The notes: generated by a model from the sequence alone, not told the origin. A DNA stretch of 34,328 bases from Synergistaceae bacterium (GCA_031273805.1 JAISRE010000047.1:1-34328); one strand, 5' to 3'. Counted from the first letter of the stretch, positions 7,835-17,086 are shown. A program made the numbers and translations.

Positions 7835-8227
7835 GCGCTTGGAGAACTGTCTCTTTCCACGCGCGCCCTTCTGGCCGAACTTCTTGCGCTCCACCATGCG
7901 AGAATCGCGGCGCAGCATCCCAGCTTTCTTGAGGACGGGACGCGCTTCAGGATTCAGCTTCAGTATAGCGCGAGCTATGCCCATCCTTATAGCCCCACTC
8001 TGCCCTGTCAAACCACCGCCGTGAGCGTTCACCAAAATATCGACCTTGCCCTCCACGCCAGCAACCCTGAGCGGCTCCATTGCCTGTGACTTCCAGAAAT
8101 AGCGCGGCAGATAATCCTCCACCGTGCGATTATTGATGGTTATTTTTCCGCTTCCCGAGCGAAGGAGCACCCTCGCGACGGCATTTTTACGGCGTCCAGT
8201 TCCCCAGTAATTTACAACGTCCTGCAT
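7832..8227 (-). CDS. rpsI: 30S ribosomal protein S9
   Basis: Small-subunit protein whose basic C-terminal tail reaches the P-site tRNA. The 131-residue sequence begins MQDVVNYWGTGRRKNAVARV and ends in the conserved K-R-Q-F-S-K-R tail, as expected for S9. The ORF track is over-extended to 8362 through rplM. The true ATG at 8227 has GGGAGG seven bases upstream and follows the rplM stop by 11 bases. It forms a two-gene operon with rplM, the usual bacterial arrangement, driven by the promoter at 8758-8786. Confidence 0.98.
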   Translation of the reverse strand: MQDVVNYWGTGRRKNAVARVLLRSGSGKITINNRTVEDYLPRYFWKSQAMEPLRVAGVEGKVDILVNAHGGGLTGQSGAIRMGIARAILKLNPEARPVLKKAGMLRRDSRMVERKKFGQKGARGKRQFSKR

Positions 8228-8238
8228 AATATTCCTCC

Positions 8239-8685
8239 CTACCACTGAAAGCTGTCGACAGCTTCCGGAGTCTGCGATGCATGTGGATGGGTGTTCCCGG
8301 AATAGACCTTGAGTTTTTTGTACATTGCTCTTCCAAGCTTCGTCTTCGGCAGCATACCCCAAATCACTCTTTCGATCAGATGAATCGGGCGTTTCTTCAG
8401 AACCTCGCCGTATGTCGCGGACTTCAAACCACCGGGATAACCACTATATCTGTACAGCTTCGATTGTTCGCTCTTCCTGCCTGTAAGCCCTACCTTGTCC
8501 GCGTTGATAACGACCACGAAATCGCCGGTATCGACGTGCGGCGTATAAGTCGGGCGGTGCTTCCCGGTAAGAATACGAACAATCTGAACGGCCAACCGAC
8601 CGAGATGTTTCCCGGAAGCGTCAATCACATACCACTTCCGCTCCACCTCTTCGCGCTTGGCCACAAATGTGCGCGTACCTATCAT
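8239..8685 (-). CDS. rplM: 50S ribosomal protein L13
   Basis: Large-subunit assembly protein. The 148-residue sequence shows the L13 landmarks KWYVIDASGKHLGRLA, TGKHRPTYTPHVDTGD and WGMLPKTKLGRAMYKKL. AGGAGG lies seven bases before the ATG. It is first in the rplM-rpsI operon and is preceded by a strong sigma70 promoter and a leader of about 65 bases. Confidence 0.98.
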   Translation of the reverse strand: MIGTRTFVAKREEVERKWYVIDASGKHLGRLAVQIVRILTGKHRPTYTPHVDTGDFVVVINADKVGLTGRKSEQSKLYRYSGYPGGLKSATYGEVLKKRPIHLIERVIWGMLPKTKLGRAMYKKLKVYSGNTHPHASQTPEAVDSFQW

Positions 8686-8757
8686 AAAACTTCCTCCTCT
8701 TCAAAAAACACCGCCGTAGGGGGGGCAGTGCATAAAGCTACTTAGACAAACTCTCGA

Positions 8758-8786
8758 ATTATATTCCAACATAAACAGAGCGTCAA
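8758..8786 (-). promoter_or_regulatory. Sigma70 promoter of rplM-rpsI
   Basis: On the minus strand TTGACG (8781-8786) and a perfect TATAAT (8758-8763) are separated by 17 bases, upstream of rplM and downstream of secG. A GTCAAG/CTTGAC inverted repeat overlaps the -35 region (about 8782-8812) and might be a binding site. Confidence 0.85.
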
Positions 8787-8825
8787 GCGCAACTTAAGCT
8801 GACTTGACACATGGCATGTAAAAAA

Positions 8826-9062
8826 TTATGGTAAGTACACGAGTAAGACAGAGAACAACATAAAAATTGCCACCAAAACCACCGTGATCTTTGTCATTGC
8901 TGTCATTCGCTGCCATGAACCGCCGGAGAGATCCATCTGAGTGCCACCGCCGCCGAAACTGCCGGAAAACCCCCCGCTCTTACGATGCTGCATCAACACC
9001 ACAGCCATCACAGCCGCGCACAGCAGAAGAAACAAAACCTCTAAAAAGCCCTTTATGGTCAT
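8826..9062 (-). CDS. secG: Preprotein translocase subunit SecG
   Basis: Small accessory membrane subunit of the SecYEG channel. The 78 residues hold two hydrophobic helices (about 7-25 and 56-76) around the family's glycine-rich loop GGFSGSFGGGG, with VLMQHRKSGG at the first helix end as in typical SecG. It starts four bases after rdgB ends and closes the ltaE-to-secG run. A separate promoter for rplM begins just beyond it. Confidence 0.93.
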   Translation of the reverse strand: MTIKGFLEVLFLLLCAAVMAVVLMQHRKSGGFSGSFGGGGTQMDLSGGSWQRMTAMTKITVVLVAIFMLFSVLLVYLP

Positions 9063-9066
9063 CCGC

Positions 9067-9756
9067 CTAATAACCCTCCTCGTCAGAAGATGCTCTTAAC
9101 TTATCACACGTAGAAAAGTATTTTAACATATCAGGAAGTATTTGCGCTACCCCCTGCACGGCAATTCCTCTGTGAGAAATTTTTGATTTTACACCCGGCC
9201 CAAGGTCCGAAAAGGTCCTGTCGTATCCATCCGGAACAAAGACAGGATCATAGCCAAAGCCGCATACTCCCGACGGAGTATAGGCAACGTTCCCCCAACA
9301 TCTTGCCTCTATCGAGAAATAATCCCGTCCGAGGCGCGCATTCGAGAGCGGCGCGGCAATCACCAGACAGGCGGCAAAGCACGCCCTCCTGTCGGATGAT
9401 CCACTCATGCTGTCAAGCAGCCAGGCAACTCGCCCGGCATCGTCGCCAGGCGCCGCGCGAGCCGACAGAACACCGGGTCTCCAATCGAGGCATCGAACCT
9501 CGATACCGCTGTCGTCGGCAATCGCGGGTATACCGGCAAAGTCAGCCCAGGCGCGCGCCTTTATCAGCGCGTTCGCCTCATACGTCAAGCCGCTCTCCTC
9601 TATTTCGCCGGGAGAGCTGGCAAAATTCCCAGCATACAGCAACTCGATACCGCTGAATGATTTGAAAAAATCAACGAACTCGGCGTATTTATGGCTGTTC
9701 CCGCTTGCTAAAACCATGCTGATTTTTTTATCGTCACTTGGCGCAAAGCTCATCAA
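9067..9756 (-). CDS. rdgB: RdgB/HAM1 family non-canonical purine NTP pyrophosphatase
   Basis: Hydrolyses ITP, dITP and XTP to the monophosphate, keeping deaminated purines out of nucleic acids. The 229-residue protein shows the family motifs LASGNSHKYAEF (NTP and lysine motif), IADDSGIEV (catalytic acidic cluster), GFGYDPVFVPDG and KSKISHRGIA. It overlaps the rph stop by 23 bases, so the two are coupled; rph-rdgB pairs are common in bacteria. The start is TTG at 9756 or ATG at 9753; an AGGAG site upstream is better spaced for the TTG. Confidence 0.95.
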   Translation of the reverse strand: MMSFAPSDDKKISMVLASGNSHKYAEFVDFFKSFSGIELLYAGNFASSPGEIEESGLTYEANALIKARAWADFAGIPAIADDSGIEVRCLDWRPGVLSARAAPGDDAGRVAWLLDSMSGSSDRRACFAACLVIAAPLSNARLGRDYFSIEARCWGNVAYTPSGVCGFGYDPVFVPDGYDRTFSDLGPGVKSKISHRGIAVQGVAQILPDMLKYFSTCDKLRASSDEEGY

Positions 9757-10501
9757 ATAAAATGCTCTCCTGAGGCGAAAGTTCCAGAGAATTTCTCTGA
9801 AGCGAAAAAAGAGAGGACATGCCTATGGACGCCAATCTCAGCATGTCGTCCAGCTCAGTACGGGAGAAAAAACCACCCTCTCCCGTCCCTTGGAACTCAA
9901 CAAAATCACCGAGACCAGTCATCACTACGTTGCAGTCGACGTCCGCATGGCTATCCTCCTCGTAACAGAGGTCGAGCATGGGCGCGCCGCCAACCTTGCC
10001 GACGCTTACCGCCGCAACCTGGGACGTCAGAGGAAGCGCCCTCGATTGATTTACACTGAAGATGGCCCGGAGGGCGTCCACAAGACATACAAACGCGCAT
10101 GTTATTGACGCCGTCCTGGTTCCTCCATCCGCCTGAAGCACATCGCAGTCTATCAATATCGTCCGCTCGCCTATCAGCGTCAGGTCGACGGCAGCCCTCA
10201 TAGAGCGCCCTATGAGACGTTGTATCTCACTGCTTCTTCCGCTCATTCTGCCGCGCTGAACATCCCGAGGACTCCTGTCATGAGTGGCGCGAGGCAACAT
10301 CGAATACTCTGCCGTAAGCCATCCGGCGCCCAGTCCCCTCCTGAACGAAGGGACCTTGTCCTCCACGGATGCCGTACAGTGAACGACTGTATTTCCCCAG
10401 CGGATTATTGCCGACCCCTCAGCGTATCGATTCACTCCTCTTTCCAGAGAAACTGGCCTGAGTTCGTCATGCCGCCTGCCGTCAACTCTATACGGGCTCA
10501 A
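9734..10501 (-). CDS. rph: Ribonuclease PH
   Basis: Phosphate-dependent 3'-5' exoribonuclease that trims tRNA 3' ends. The 255-residue sequence has the family hallmarks: R-DGR-ELRP at the start, GWLTAEYSMLPRATH, RSSEIQRLIGRSMRAAVDL and the catalytic region VLQADGGTRTASITCA. Translation starts at a TTG that overlaps the TGA stop of the upstream GerMN gene (TTGA), a coupling style also seen between trkA and the second trkH. It is followed by rdgB with a 23-base overlap. Confidence 0.96.
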   Translation of the reverse strand: MSPYRVDGRRHDELRPVSLERGVNRYAEGSAIIRWGNTVVHCTASVEDKVPSFRRGLGAGWLTAEYSMLPRATHDRSPRDVQRGRMSGRSSEIQRLIGRSMRAAVDLTLIGERTILIDCDVLQADGGTRTASITCAFVCLVDALRAIFSVNQSRALPLTSQVAAVSVGKVGGAPMLDLCYEEDSHADVDCNVVMTGLGDFVEFQGTGEGGFFSRTELDDMLRLASIGMSSLFSLQRNSLELSPQESILFDELCAK

Positions 10502-11232
10502 CGGGACCTTGCGGAGATGCCCCAGGGCATAGTCAGATCAACCGGCCTTTTGTCCCTCACCTCTTCACCCTCGATATAAAACTTTATCTTGTTGACCGGC
10601 GCGAAGTTATCGGACATAGTCTTGACCATTCCGGTCAGGAGGAGCCTTGATTTGTCAGAACCAAGCGACTTTATGGAATCCAGAAAATCTTTGTTCATAT
10701 TCAGATAAAGCCAATCTCCGCTTTGGAAAATATTCAGGCTCTGAGCGCCGGACCCAAGCATCTGGCTCTCCTTCATCGCGTCCATATACGCAGATAGCGT
10801 CAGTTTCATGGCGTCCTCCCTCAAACCTGCGGGACAGCGAATCTGTCTCGTCAAAAACGAGCTGCCGTCAGGTATCGATATAGTGACGAGCATAAAACTA
10901 TCGGATTCAGGGGTGACATCCTCGGATCTAGCCACGGATATCTGCTGAGAGAGCAGGTCTTGGGCCTCTTCCGGTGTTCTCACCAGGTTGGACGGGGTTC
11001 TTCCCTCTCCGCGATTATCCATCCACTTGAAGACGAGTGACGTCACGCCATATCCAACGGCAAAAAATATCGCCACCAGAGATACCCACGCAATCAACCT
11101 GAAAAAAATATTGGCTTTCTCGGGAGACTCATCGTCCTCCTCATTCCACTCTCCCCTTTCTATCAACTCGCGCTTCTCTCGCGGGGAGGGTTCGTTATTG
11201 CTCTTCCACTTCCTTCTGTCAGATGCTCTCAT
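10498..11232 (-). CDS. GerMN-domain protein, membrane-anchored
   Basis: A 244-residue protein with a charged cytoplasmic N terminus (about 1-40), one membrane anchor (about 45-70, FFRLIAWVSLVAIFFAVGYG) and an extracytoplasmic GerMN-type domain (about 110-230; markers LYLNMNKDF and VNKIKFYIEGEEV). GerMN domains occur with peptidoglycan enzymes and in spore germination proteins. Here the neighbour is an N-acetylmuramoyl-alanine amidase, which it overlaps by four bases (ATGA), so a role in cell-wall remodelling is likely. The exact activity is unknown, and Synergistota are not known to sporulate. Confidence 0.85.
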   Translation of the reverse strand: MRASDRRKWKSNNEPSPREKRELIERGEWNEEDDESPEKANIFFRLIAWVSLVAIFFAVGYGVTSLVFKWMDNRGEGRTPSNLVRTPEEAQDLLSQQISVARSEDVTPESDSFMLVTISIPDGSSFLTRQIRCPAGLREDAMKLTLSAYMDAMKESQMLGSGAQSLNIFQSGDWLYLNMNKDFLDSIKSLGSDKSRLLLTGMVKTMSDNFAPVNKIKFYIEGEEVRDKRPVDLTMPWGISARSR

Positions 11233-12839
11233 CTGCGTCCTCCTTCTCCCGGTCTATTTTTTAGATAATCCAATATACCTGCGGCCAGAGAATCCATCAT
11301 TTTTTTTCTATATGCCCCTGTGTTCAGTTGCTTCGCCTCGCCCGAATCCGTTATATAACCCATCTCAACAAGCACTGCAGGCATACCTGCGCCCCTGAGG
11401 ACAAAGAATGGCGCCTGTCTGACCTTGCGAATTGAAAATTTTGCGGATCTCATTTTATCATAGAGATATTCGGCCAGAGTCGTGCTCTCGTTTATTTTGT
11501 CGCTCTGCTGCATGTCCCCCAGTATCTTGAGCAGGAGCTGGGTCCTCTTATCCGCCGCCGCATTGACCTCCGCCGCATTCTGAGCCTCTCCGCTGATTTC
11601 CCTGTTCTCCATTATAGCGAGGTTCAACGCGTCCCTGTCGGTATGCTCAGCCATCAGATAGAGCTCAGTGCCGGACGCGCGCTGTCCCTTTGGCAGAGCG
11701 TTGCAGTGCAGGCTTATGAAAATATCCGCGTTGTTGTTGTTGGCAAAAGCGGTGCGCTCTGCCAGCTTCAGGTATCTGTCGTCGGCGCGGGTCAATTTGA
11801 CGTCGAGGCCCAGAGCTTTCAGGCTCGCAGCAAGTTCGAGCGCGGCGAGGAGGTTTATGTTCTTCTCGCGAAGACCGTTGCCCATGGCCCCGGGATCATG
11901 GCCTCCATGTCCAGCGTCGACGACAACCAGGAACTTCCCTCCGGGGGTCATTGGCCTCGGATTCGTCTCAATTTGTCTCGCGGGCTGAGATGGCTGAGAT
12001 GGAGTCGAACTCTCCTGAGACGGAACACCTCCGAAATAAAAATCGACCACATACCTTGGCGGGTCAGGCAGCCAGAAGCTCTTCACGACACCGGGCGAAC
12101 GAATGAAGGTCAGGACGGCGTCGGTCCCGGACTGTCTCGCGGCGACGGCCAGAGGGAACCAGGGGCTCCTCTGGCTGAATGGCTCTACCCTGGCGTTGGA
12201 GAAAACAACCTCCACTCTGTCAGGATACTCCCTTAAAGCGGAGTCAACCTGTTTCGATATCTCGACGACCGCCCTGTAAGCCTCCAGCTGCTCGCCCCAG
12301 CGCACGCCGGAAATAAAACCTCTGTCGCCCGGGATCTGAGCCTTCGGCTCCGCAGGCGGAGTCTTAATCGCGGGCGCGACCGGCACTCCCGAGGATGGCT
12401 GAGACAGTCCGGACGGGAGGCTCTGCGCCCATTTAATATCGTGCGGTCTCGATACACTCGATAAAAAAGAGCTGACCACCTGCAAAGATGCGTTAGCTTC
12501 ACTCCACCAGTGGCCATTTTCAAAAAACACATTGACCGGCAGTGAAAAAACCGCGCCATTTATACGGGCCACGTTCGAACCGTTCCAGAACTCCATTTTT
12601 TTACCGGAGTAAGTCACCACAAAGCCGCCGGCAACAGAGCTGGGAGCAAAGGCCAAGCGGGTCATTATCTCGTCTATTGCCGCGTAGCGGATTCCTTCAC
12701 GCTCCAGTATGGACACTCTGCCCTTTCTTATGTCCCCCTGCATCAGGTCCAATTCAGCCGTGAGCGCCAACGAGGCAAATATCGCTAAAATTATGAATGC
12801 CAGCGACGCGACCGCATAAAAACGTCTAATCACCGGCAA
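11229..12839 (-). CDS. N-acetylmuramoyl-L-alanine amidase with AMIN domain
   Basis: Secreted zinc amidase that cleaves the MurNAc-L-Ala bond of peptidoglycan. In the 536-residue form there is an N-terminal signal/anchor, an AMIN-like region (about 180-270), a Ser/Pro/Gln-rich linker and a C-terminal Amidase_3 domain. The domain has DAGHGGHDPGA (zinc His about 311), LREKN (zinc Glu about 325), SLHCNA (zinc His about 378) and catalytic Glu in VLVEMGYI. The ORF track starts at 12857; I prefer the TTG at 12839 because GGAGG lies nine bases upstream. It overlaps the upstream tldE stop by 14 bases and the following GerMN gene by four. Comparable to AmiC/CwlD-type enzymes. Confidence 0.93.
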   Translation of the reverse strand: MPVIRRFYAVASLAFIILAIFASLALTAELDLMQGDIRKGRVSILEREGIRYAAIDEIMTRLAFAPSSVAGGFVVTYSGKKMEFWNGSNVARINGAVFSLPVNVFFENGHWWSEANASLQVVSSFLSSVSRPHDIKWAQSLPSGLSQPSSGVPVAPAIKTPPAEPKAQIPGDRGFISGVRWGEQLEAYRAVVEISKQVDSALREYPDRVEVVFSNARVEPFSQRSPWFPLAVAARQSGTDAVLTFIRSPGVVKSFWLPDPPRYVVDFYFGGVPSQESSTPSQPSQPARQIETNPRPMTPGGKFLVVVDAGHGGHDPGAMGNGLREKNINLLAALELAASLKALGLDVKLTRADDRYLKLAERTAFANNNNADIFISLHCNALPKGQRASGTELYLMAEHTDRDALNLAIMENREISGEAQNAAEVNAAADKRTQLLLKILGDMQQSDKINESTTLAEYLYDKMRSAKFSIRKVRQAPFFVLRGAGMPAVLVEMGYITDSGEAKQLNTGAYRKKMMDSLAAGILDYLKNRPGEGGRR

Positions 12840-14199
12840 CTGTAATATCCTCCACAACTATGGTCGAAGCCCCTGTAGAGCCGAAAAACTCAAGATCGCT
12901 TCCGACTGACGTGATTTTTTTCAAAAACTCTATAAGGTTGCCGGCTATCGTCACTCCGGTGACCGGCGCTCCGGCGGCGCCGTTATTGATCTGTACGCCC
13001 TTTGCCCCCAGTGAAAAGTCTCCGCTCACCGGATTGATCGTGTGAAATCCCAACAGCTCCGTCACGAAAAAGCCCTTGTCAACACTCTTGATAAGAGACT
13101 CCTGAGACTCAGAGCCGGGTTTCAGCACAAGGTTCGATGTTCCGACATCGGGCAAGCTGGACAGGCTTCTGAAGGCGTTCCCTGTTGACTCAACCCCATC
13201 CTTGGCAGCGTGCTGAAGGTTATAGAGATATGCGTTTGCGACTCCTGAGTCAATGAGGACGGTCCTGCCAGTCGGCACACCCTCACCGTCAAACAGGGCG
13301 GTTCCAAGACGACGAGGAAGCCTGGCGTCGTCCACAAGCGTTATGCACGAACCGGACACCTCATGCCCAAGACGTCCGGCCATAAGGGAGCGCCCCTTGT
13401 GTATCTCCGACGCGCAGAACATATCCCCTATCTCGTCGATTATTGAAGCGGATACCTCCGGGTCCAGTACCAGTGTATATTTTCCTGTGGGCAGAGGTCT
13501 GCCCCCAAGTACCTTTATGGTCTTGTCCACCGCCAACCTGGCGTATTCCACGCCCTCCAGATTCTCGATGTGCCTCATGCTGTGGCCGTATGCGCCCATC
13601 TCATATGACTCCCCGTCCTGCAAGACTACAGTTACGCCGCACGACGCGACGGTTCCGAGTCTCCAGAGGCACACGCCGGAAGTCGAGGCATAATAAGACT
13701 CCGCCGTACCGTCGCCCCAATGCGCGGCCCGCACAGAGACCACTCTGCTGTCGCGCGCGCGCGCGGCATCAGTCATCTCCAGACAGGTCGTCACGCGAAA
13801 CTCCTGCGGCACTCCGCGCGCTATTTTCTCGTCGCAGAGCTGAAGAGGGGAGGCATCATCTGAAATCTCGCCCGAATAAAGGGATATCCCCTCGTCCGGC
13901 TCGGAAGCGAGGCAGTTTGCGTGACTCCACTCTGCCATCTCACTCAAAGCGGCGCGCGAAAAATTATTCCCGAACGCAACTCCCTGACGTCCATCAGGAG
14001 CGATAGTGCGAATGCATATCCCACCCGAGACTCCGCAGGAATTTTCCTCCGGATGCCCGTCCAACAGGCTGAGAGAGTGAGATTCTCCAAAAACATACAT
14101 GACATCCGCCCCAAGGATGTCGTTTTTGCCCTTCGCCATCTTCAAGAGCGTATCGGCAATAGCTTCAACCTCGGATCGACTTTTAAATCTTCGATTCAC
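12826..14199 (-). CDS. pmbA: TldD/PmbA family protein, TldE (PmbA)-like
   Basis: A 457-residue member of the TldD/TldE family, which forms a heterodimeric metalloprotease acting on peptides. The family C-terminal half is clear (GEGVPTGRTVLIDSGV, AYLYNLQHAAKDG, FSLGAKGVQINNG). The HExxxH zinc motif of TldD is absent; the equivalent stretch reads SIIDEIGDMFCASEIHKGRS. It therefore looks like the non-catalytic TldE/PmbA subunit. No tldD lies next to it in this window, so the partner must be elsewhere. The start overlaps the ltaE stop by four bases (ATGA), and it runs into the amidase gene with overlap. Confidence 0.88.
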   Translation of the reverse strand: MNRRFKSRSEVEAIADTLLKMAKGKNDILGADVMYVFGESHSLSLLDGHPEENSCGVSGGICIRTIAPDGRQGVAFGNNFSRAALSEMAEWSHANCLASEPDEGISLYSGEISDDASPLQLCDEKIARGVPQEFRVTTCLEMTDAARARDSRVVSVRAAHWGDGTAESYYASTSGVCLWRLGTVASCGVTVVLQDGESYEMGAYGHSMRHIENLEGVEYARLAVDKTIKVLGGRPLPTGKYTLVLDPEVSASIIDEIGDMFCASEIHKGRSLMAGRLGHEVSGSCITLVDDARLPRRLGTALFDGEGVPTGRTVLIDSGVANAYLYNLQHAAKDGVESTGNAFRSLSSLPDVGTSNLVLKPGSESQESLIKSVDKGFFVTELLGFHTINPVSGDFSLGAKGVQINNGAAGAPVTGVTIAGNLIEFLKKITSVGSDLEFFGSTGASTIVVEDITVAGD

Positions 14200-15254
14200 T
14201 GATTGATTACCTCACAATATTTAAGAATGTCTCCTATGATAACGACCGCACAGCGAACGGAGCCCTCGTCAAGCCCAAGGTGCGTTACCATACGAATTCT
14301 GCCGGGGCCAGCCAGACTTATCAACAGGCCGCGCTCGCTGCAGCGATCGATTAAGGATATAGCGTCAATGCCCCGTCTGATTTTGAAGTATACCATATTT
14401 GTCCTTCTCCTCGCCGGTTCCACGTCGATTCCGTGTTCTTCCAGCCCGCTAAGGAGGCTCGCCAGCAGCGAGGCGTTCGAATGGTCATCCGAGAGACGGC
14501 CCCTCATCTCTTTCAGCGCTATCAAACCGGCGGCGGCCGCAACTCCCGCTTGCCTCTGCCCTCCGCCCAGGAGTTTTCTGAATTTCCGCGCTCTATCGAT
14601 AAAACTGCGGCTACCGCAGACAATCGACCCCATCGGGGCGCCTAATCCCTTGGAAAGGCAAATCTGAATGGAGTCCACGCGGCGCGAGTACTCCTTGACA
14701 TCCACTCCAAAATACTCCGCCGCGTCAAATATACGAGCTCCATCGACGTGCACCAAGAGCCCGATATCCTTGGCCAAATCGGCAGCCTCCGCGAATGCTC
14801 CGACTTCGGCGGGAATGCCTCCGGCGCTGTTGTGGGTGTTCTCCATCGCGAGCATAGTGGTATTGGCGTAATGAACATTGCCGGAGGGCATATATGACGA
14901 TTTAATCGATTCGAGCGACGGCAGGCCCGACGAATCATCCAGAGGAAACGGCATCACTCCGGCGACACAGGCCATATTCCCTCCCTCGTTCCGCCACATA
15001 TGAGAGTTGACTCCCAATAACACTCCTTCACCTCTGCAGCAGTGCGACATTACAGAGACGAGATTTCCCATCGTACCGGAACAGACGTAAAGCGAGGACT
15101 CCATTCCCGTCAGGGCGGCGGCATATTCCTGCAGCTCGTTTACCGTTGGGTCGTCGCCATAGACATCATCCCCTACGACTGCTGCAGCCATTGCCTCGCG
15201 CATCCGATCCGTCGGCTGTGTGACAGTATCACTCCTGAAATCCATAATATCCAA
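14196..15254 (-). CDS. ltaE: Low-specificity L-threonine aldolase
   Basis: PLP-dependent enzyme cleaving L-threonine or allo-threonine to glycine and acetaldehyde. The 352-residue protein starts with MDFRSDTVTQPTDRMREAM, has YGDDPTVNELQ, HVDGARIF (PLP-contacting Asp) and the Schiff-base lysine in CLSKGLGAPMGS. I keep the TTG start at 15254 because a GAAGGAG site sits eight bases upstream; the ATG three codons later is poorly spaced. It is the first gene of the long minus-strand run ending at secG, coupled to tldE by a four-base overlap. Confidence 0.93.
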   Translation of the reverse strand: MDIMDFRSDTVTQPTDRMREAMAAAVVGDDVYGDDPTVNELQEYAAALTGMESSLYVCSGTMGNLVSVMSHCCRGEGVLLGVNSHMWRNEGGNMACVAGVMPFPLDDSSGLPSLESIKSSYMPSGNVHYANTTMLAMENTHNSAGGIPAEVGAFAEAADLAKDIGLLVHVDGARIFDAAEYFGVDVKEYSRRVDSIQICLSKGLGAPMGSIVCGSRSFIDRARKFRKLLGGGQRQAGVAAAAGLIALKEMRGRLSDDHSNASLLASLLSGLEEHGIDVEPARRRTNMVYFKIRRGIDAISLIDRCSERGLLISLAGPGRIRMVTHLGLDEGSVRCAVVIIGDILKYCEVINQ

Positions 15255-15278
15255 CTTAATTGCTCCTTCACAGGAAAT

Positions 15279-15319
15279 TTAAGGGAACCGCTGATTAACA
15301 TGCTATGATCGCTGATCGC
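15279..15319 (+). repeat. GGAACCGCTGATT repeat, copy B
   Basis: TTAAGGGAACCGCTGATTAACATGC is followed at once by a second partial unit TGATCGCTGATCGC. The first 20 bases match copies C and D, in which the sequence after the motif is also TTAACACGC or TCAGCACGC. It lies in the gap between ltaE and the PHP gene, next to a hairpin GGGAATAG/CTATTCCC (about 15328-15351). Confidence 0.55.
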
Positions 15320-15432
15320 AATGAACAATGGGAATAGTGGCCAATCTATTCCCGTAGTAAATAACCTTCGGCTATAATGAGCAGATTCTCCTGCTCTATG
15401 CACGGTTGTCGCGAATAGGGAGTATTTTTAAT

Positions 15433-16287
15433 TTAAAAGGCAACTCCGAGGCGCGCCCAGGGAAGAAAATCATCGGACACTTGGACTCCGAGAGAGGCGT
15501 TGGGGCGTATTGATCCGTGAAAATCGGAACCAGCCGTGGGAAACAGATCGTGTTTCTCCGCTATGGAGAGGAATCCATACGCCTCCTGCGACGAGCAGTG
15601 CGAGGAGATGCACTCGAGCCCCCAGAGTCCGAACTGCTTCAGGTCCTCCAGAAAATCACCGAGTCCGTCGGCATCGAGACCGATCAGTGAAGGATGCGCC
15701 AAAACCGGCAACCCCCCAGTCTCTCTGATCACAGAGACGCATTCAGCGGGGGACAGGCCTTCACGAGCAACGTACGCAGGCGCCCCACGGCTGAGATATC
15801 TGGCAAAAGCATCCGACGTGTCACGGGCATACCTTTTTTTAACCAGCGCCGAAGCAAAATGCGGACGCGCAACCACTCGCCCGCTCGCCTCAGATTCTAT
15901 ATCCTTCATGTTAATGTCAAGGCCCATGTCAACCAAACGCCCAAGAATTCGCTCGTTTCTGTCTGTCCGATGAGCCCTCATCACGGAAAGGGCGTCCTCC
16001 AGCGGCTCTATTCTGTCCATTCTATAACCCAATATATGGACCGTCCTTGAATATTTAGACGACAACTCCACACCCATAACCGCCCGTATGGAGAACTTTG
16101 CGCAGCAGCGCTTAAACTCGTCCCATCCATCTATCGTGTCGTGATCCGTAAGCGCCAGGACAGAAACCCTTCCCTTATGAGCGGCCCGGACTATATCCGC
16201 GACAGGGCTGGTTCCGTCTGAGTGTACGCTGTGAACGTGTAAATCTATGATCTTAATTTTCTTCCTCCAACAGTTGCGTGATTTCAA
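15433..16287 (-). CDS. PHP-domain phosphoesterase (YciV/RNase AM-like)
   Basis: A 284-residue metal-dependent phosphoesterase. PHP motifs are DLHVHSVHSDGT (I), ALTDHDTI (II), GVELSS (III), LAHPSL and GSDFHG near the C terminus. The layout matches the YciV group, which acts on 3',5'-nucleoside bisphosphates and RNA 5' ends; substrate is inferred from family only. The annotated TTG start overlaps cheW by 35 bases and has no good SD. A GGAGG site lies inside the cheW end and would better serve a start near residues 11-14 (ATT/ATC/ATA codons), so the true N terminus is uncertain. Confidence 0.85.
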   Translation of the reverse strand: MKSRNCWRKKIKIIDLHVHSVHSDGTSPVADIVRAAHKGRVSVLALTDHDTIDGWDEFKRCCAKFSIRAVMGVELSSKYSRTVHILGYRMDRIEPLEDALSVMRAHRTDRNERILGRLVDMGLDINMKDIESEASGRVVARPHFASALVKKRYARDTSDAFARYLSRGAPAYVAREGLSPAECVSVIRETGGLPVLAHPSLIGLDADGLGDFLEDLKQFGLWGLECISSHCSSQEAYGFLSIAEKHDLFPTAGSDFHGSIRPNASLGVQVSDDFLPWARLGVAF

Positions 16288-16771
16288 ACAACTCCGCGAG
16301 ATCGAGCAGAACTATCAACCTGCCGTCGTCCATCTTGGCTATTCCGATAACGTATTCCGTCCCAATGGAGTCATTGCTGGCCGAGCCGTCGGATTCTATA
16401 AGGGAGTCCGGAACGCTGCGAACCTCCCTGACCGCGTCCACAAGAACTCCAAACTGTATTCCCTCGAATTCCGCAACTACTATACGAGACTCACTGGTGT
16501 TGGCGGTGAATGAACCGCCCATCTTCAATGCGCAGTCCAGAACCGGAATAACCGTACCCCTGAGGTTTATCACTCCACGGACATAGTGGGGAGCATTCGG
16601 AACCCTTGTTATTCTTGGCGGAACATGAACGATCTCACGCACGAGGTTGACATCCAGACCGCAGTACTCGCCGACCAAGTCGAATACCAGAAGAGTCCGT
16701 TCACTCTCCAGAGCGATGTTTTCACCTGTGTCCGCAGACCTGTTTACAGTTTCGGTCGTTGTCGCTGACAT
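16253..16771 (-). CDS. cheW: Chemotaxis coupling protein CheW
   Basis: Cytoplasmic adaptor linking methyl-accepting receptors to the kinase CheA. The 172 residues show the CheW core: LLVFDLVGEYCGLDVNLVREIV, NAPHYVRGVINLRGTVIPVLD and a C-terminal LIVLLDLAELF. A GGGAGG site lies seven bases before the ATG. It stands apart from other chemotaxis genes and overlaps a PHP gene. With flgB and flgC in the same window it indicates a motile organism. Confidence 0.95.
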   Translation of the reverse strand: MSATTTETVNRSADTGENIALESERTLLVFDLVGEYCGLDVNLVREIVHVPPRITRVPNAPHYVRGVINLRGTVIPVLDCALKMGGSFTANTSESRIVVAEFEGIQFGVLVDAVREVRSVPDSLIESDGSASNDSIGTEYVIGIAKMDDGRLIVLLDLAELFEITQLLEEEN

Positions 16772-17086
16772 ATATATTACCTCCCACGGAATATTGCCCG
16801 ATAAATTTATTCAATTTCTCATGGTATTATTGCACATACTGGAAAAACGCACAAATGAAATATACTTGAGGTCTCAGCTATTTTACGTAATTTGCGCCCC
16901 TTAACCCATCCGGCGGAAACATTCAGGTAATCTACTACTATATATAAGATTACTATAACATATTATCGAAGAACATTGAATGGGGCGTGATAATTATGAA
17001 TGAAGAAACATCTTCCGCATTGGACGGAACAGAAAAACTTGCGACTGTATGAGGCGGGGAATCAAATTAATATGGAGGGATTACAC
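16772..17086. other. Divergent intergenic region between cheW and the beta-propeller gene
   Basis: These 315 bases are AT-rich and separate two divergent genes, so both promoters should lie here. I find no consensus -35/-10 pair on either strand. An AT-rich stretch near 16930-16968 and the SD GGAGGG at 17074-17079 are the only clear landmarks. Confidence 0.4.
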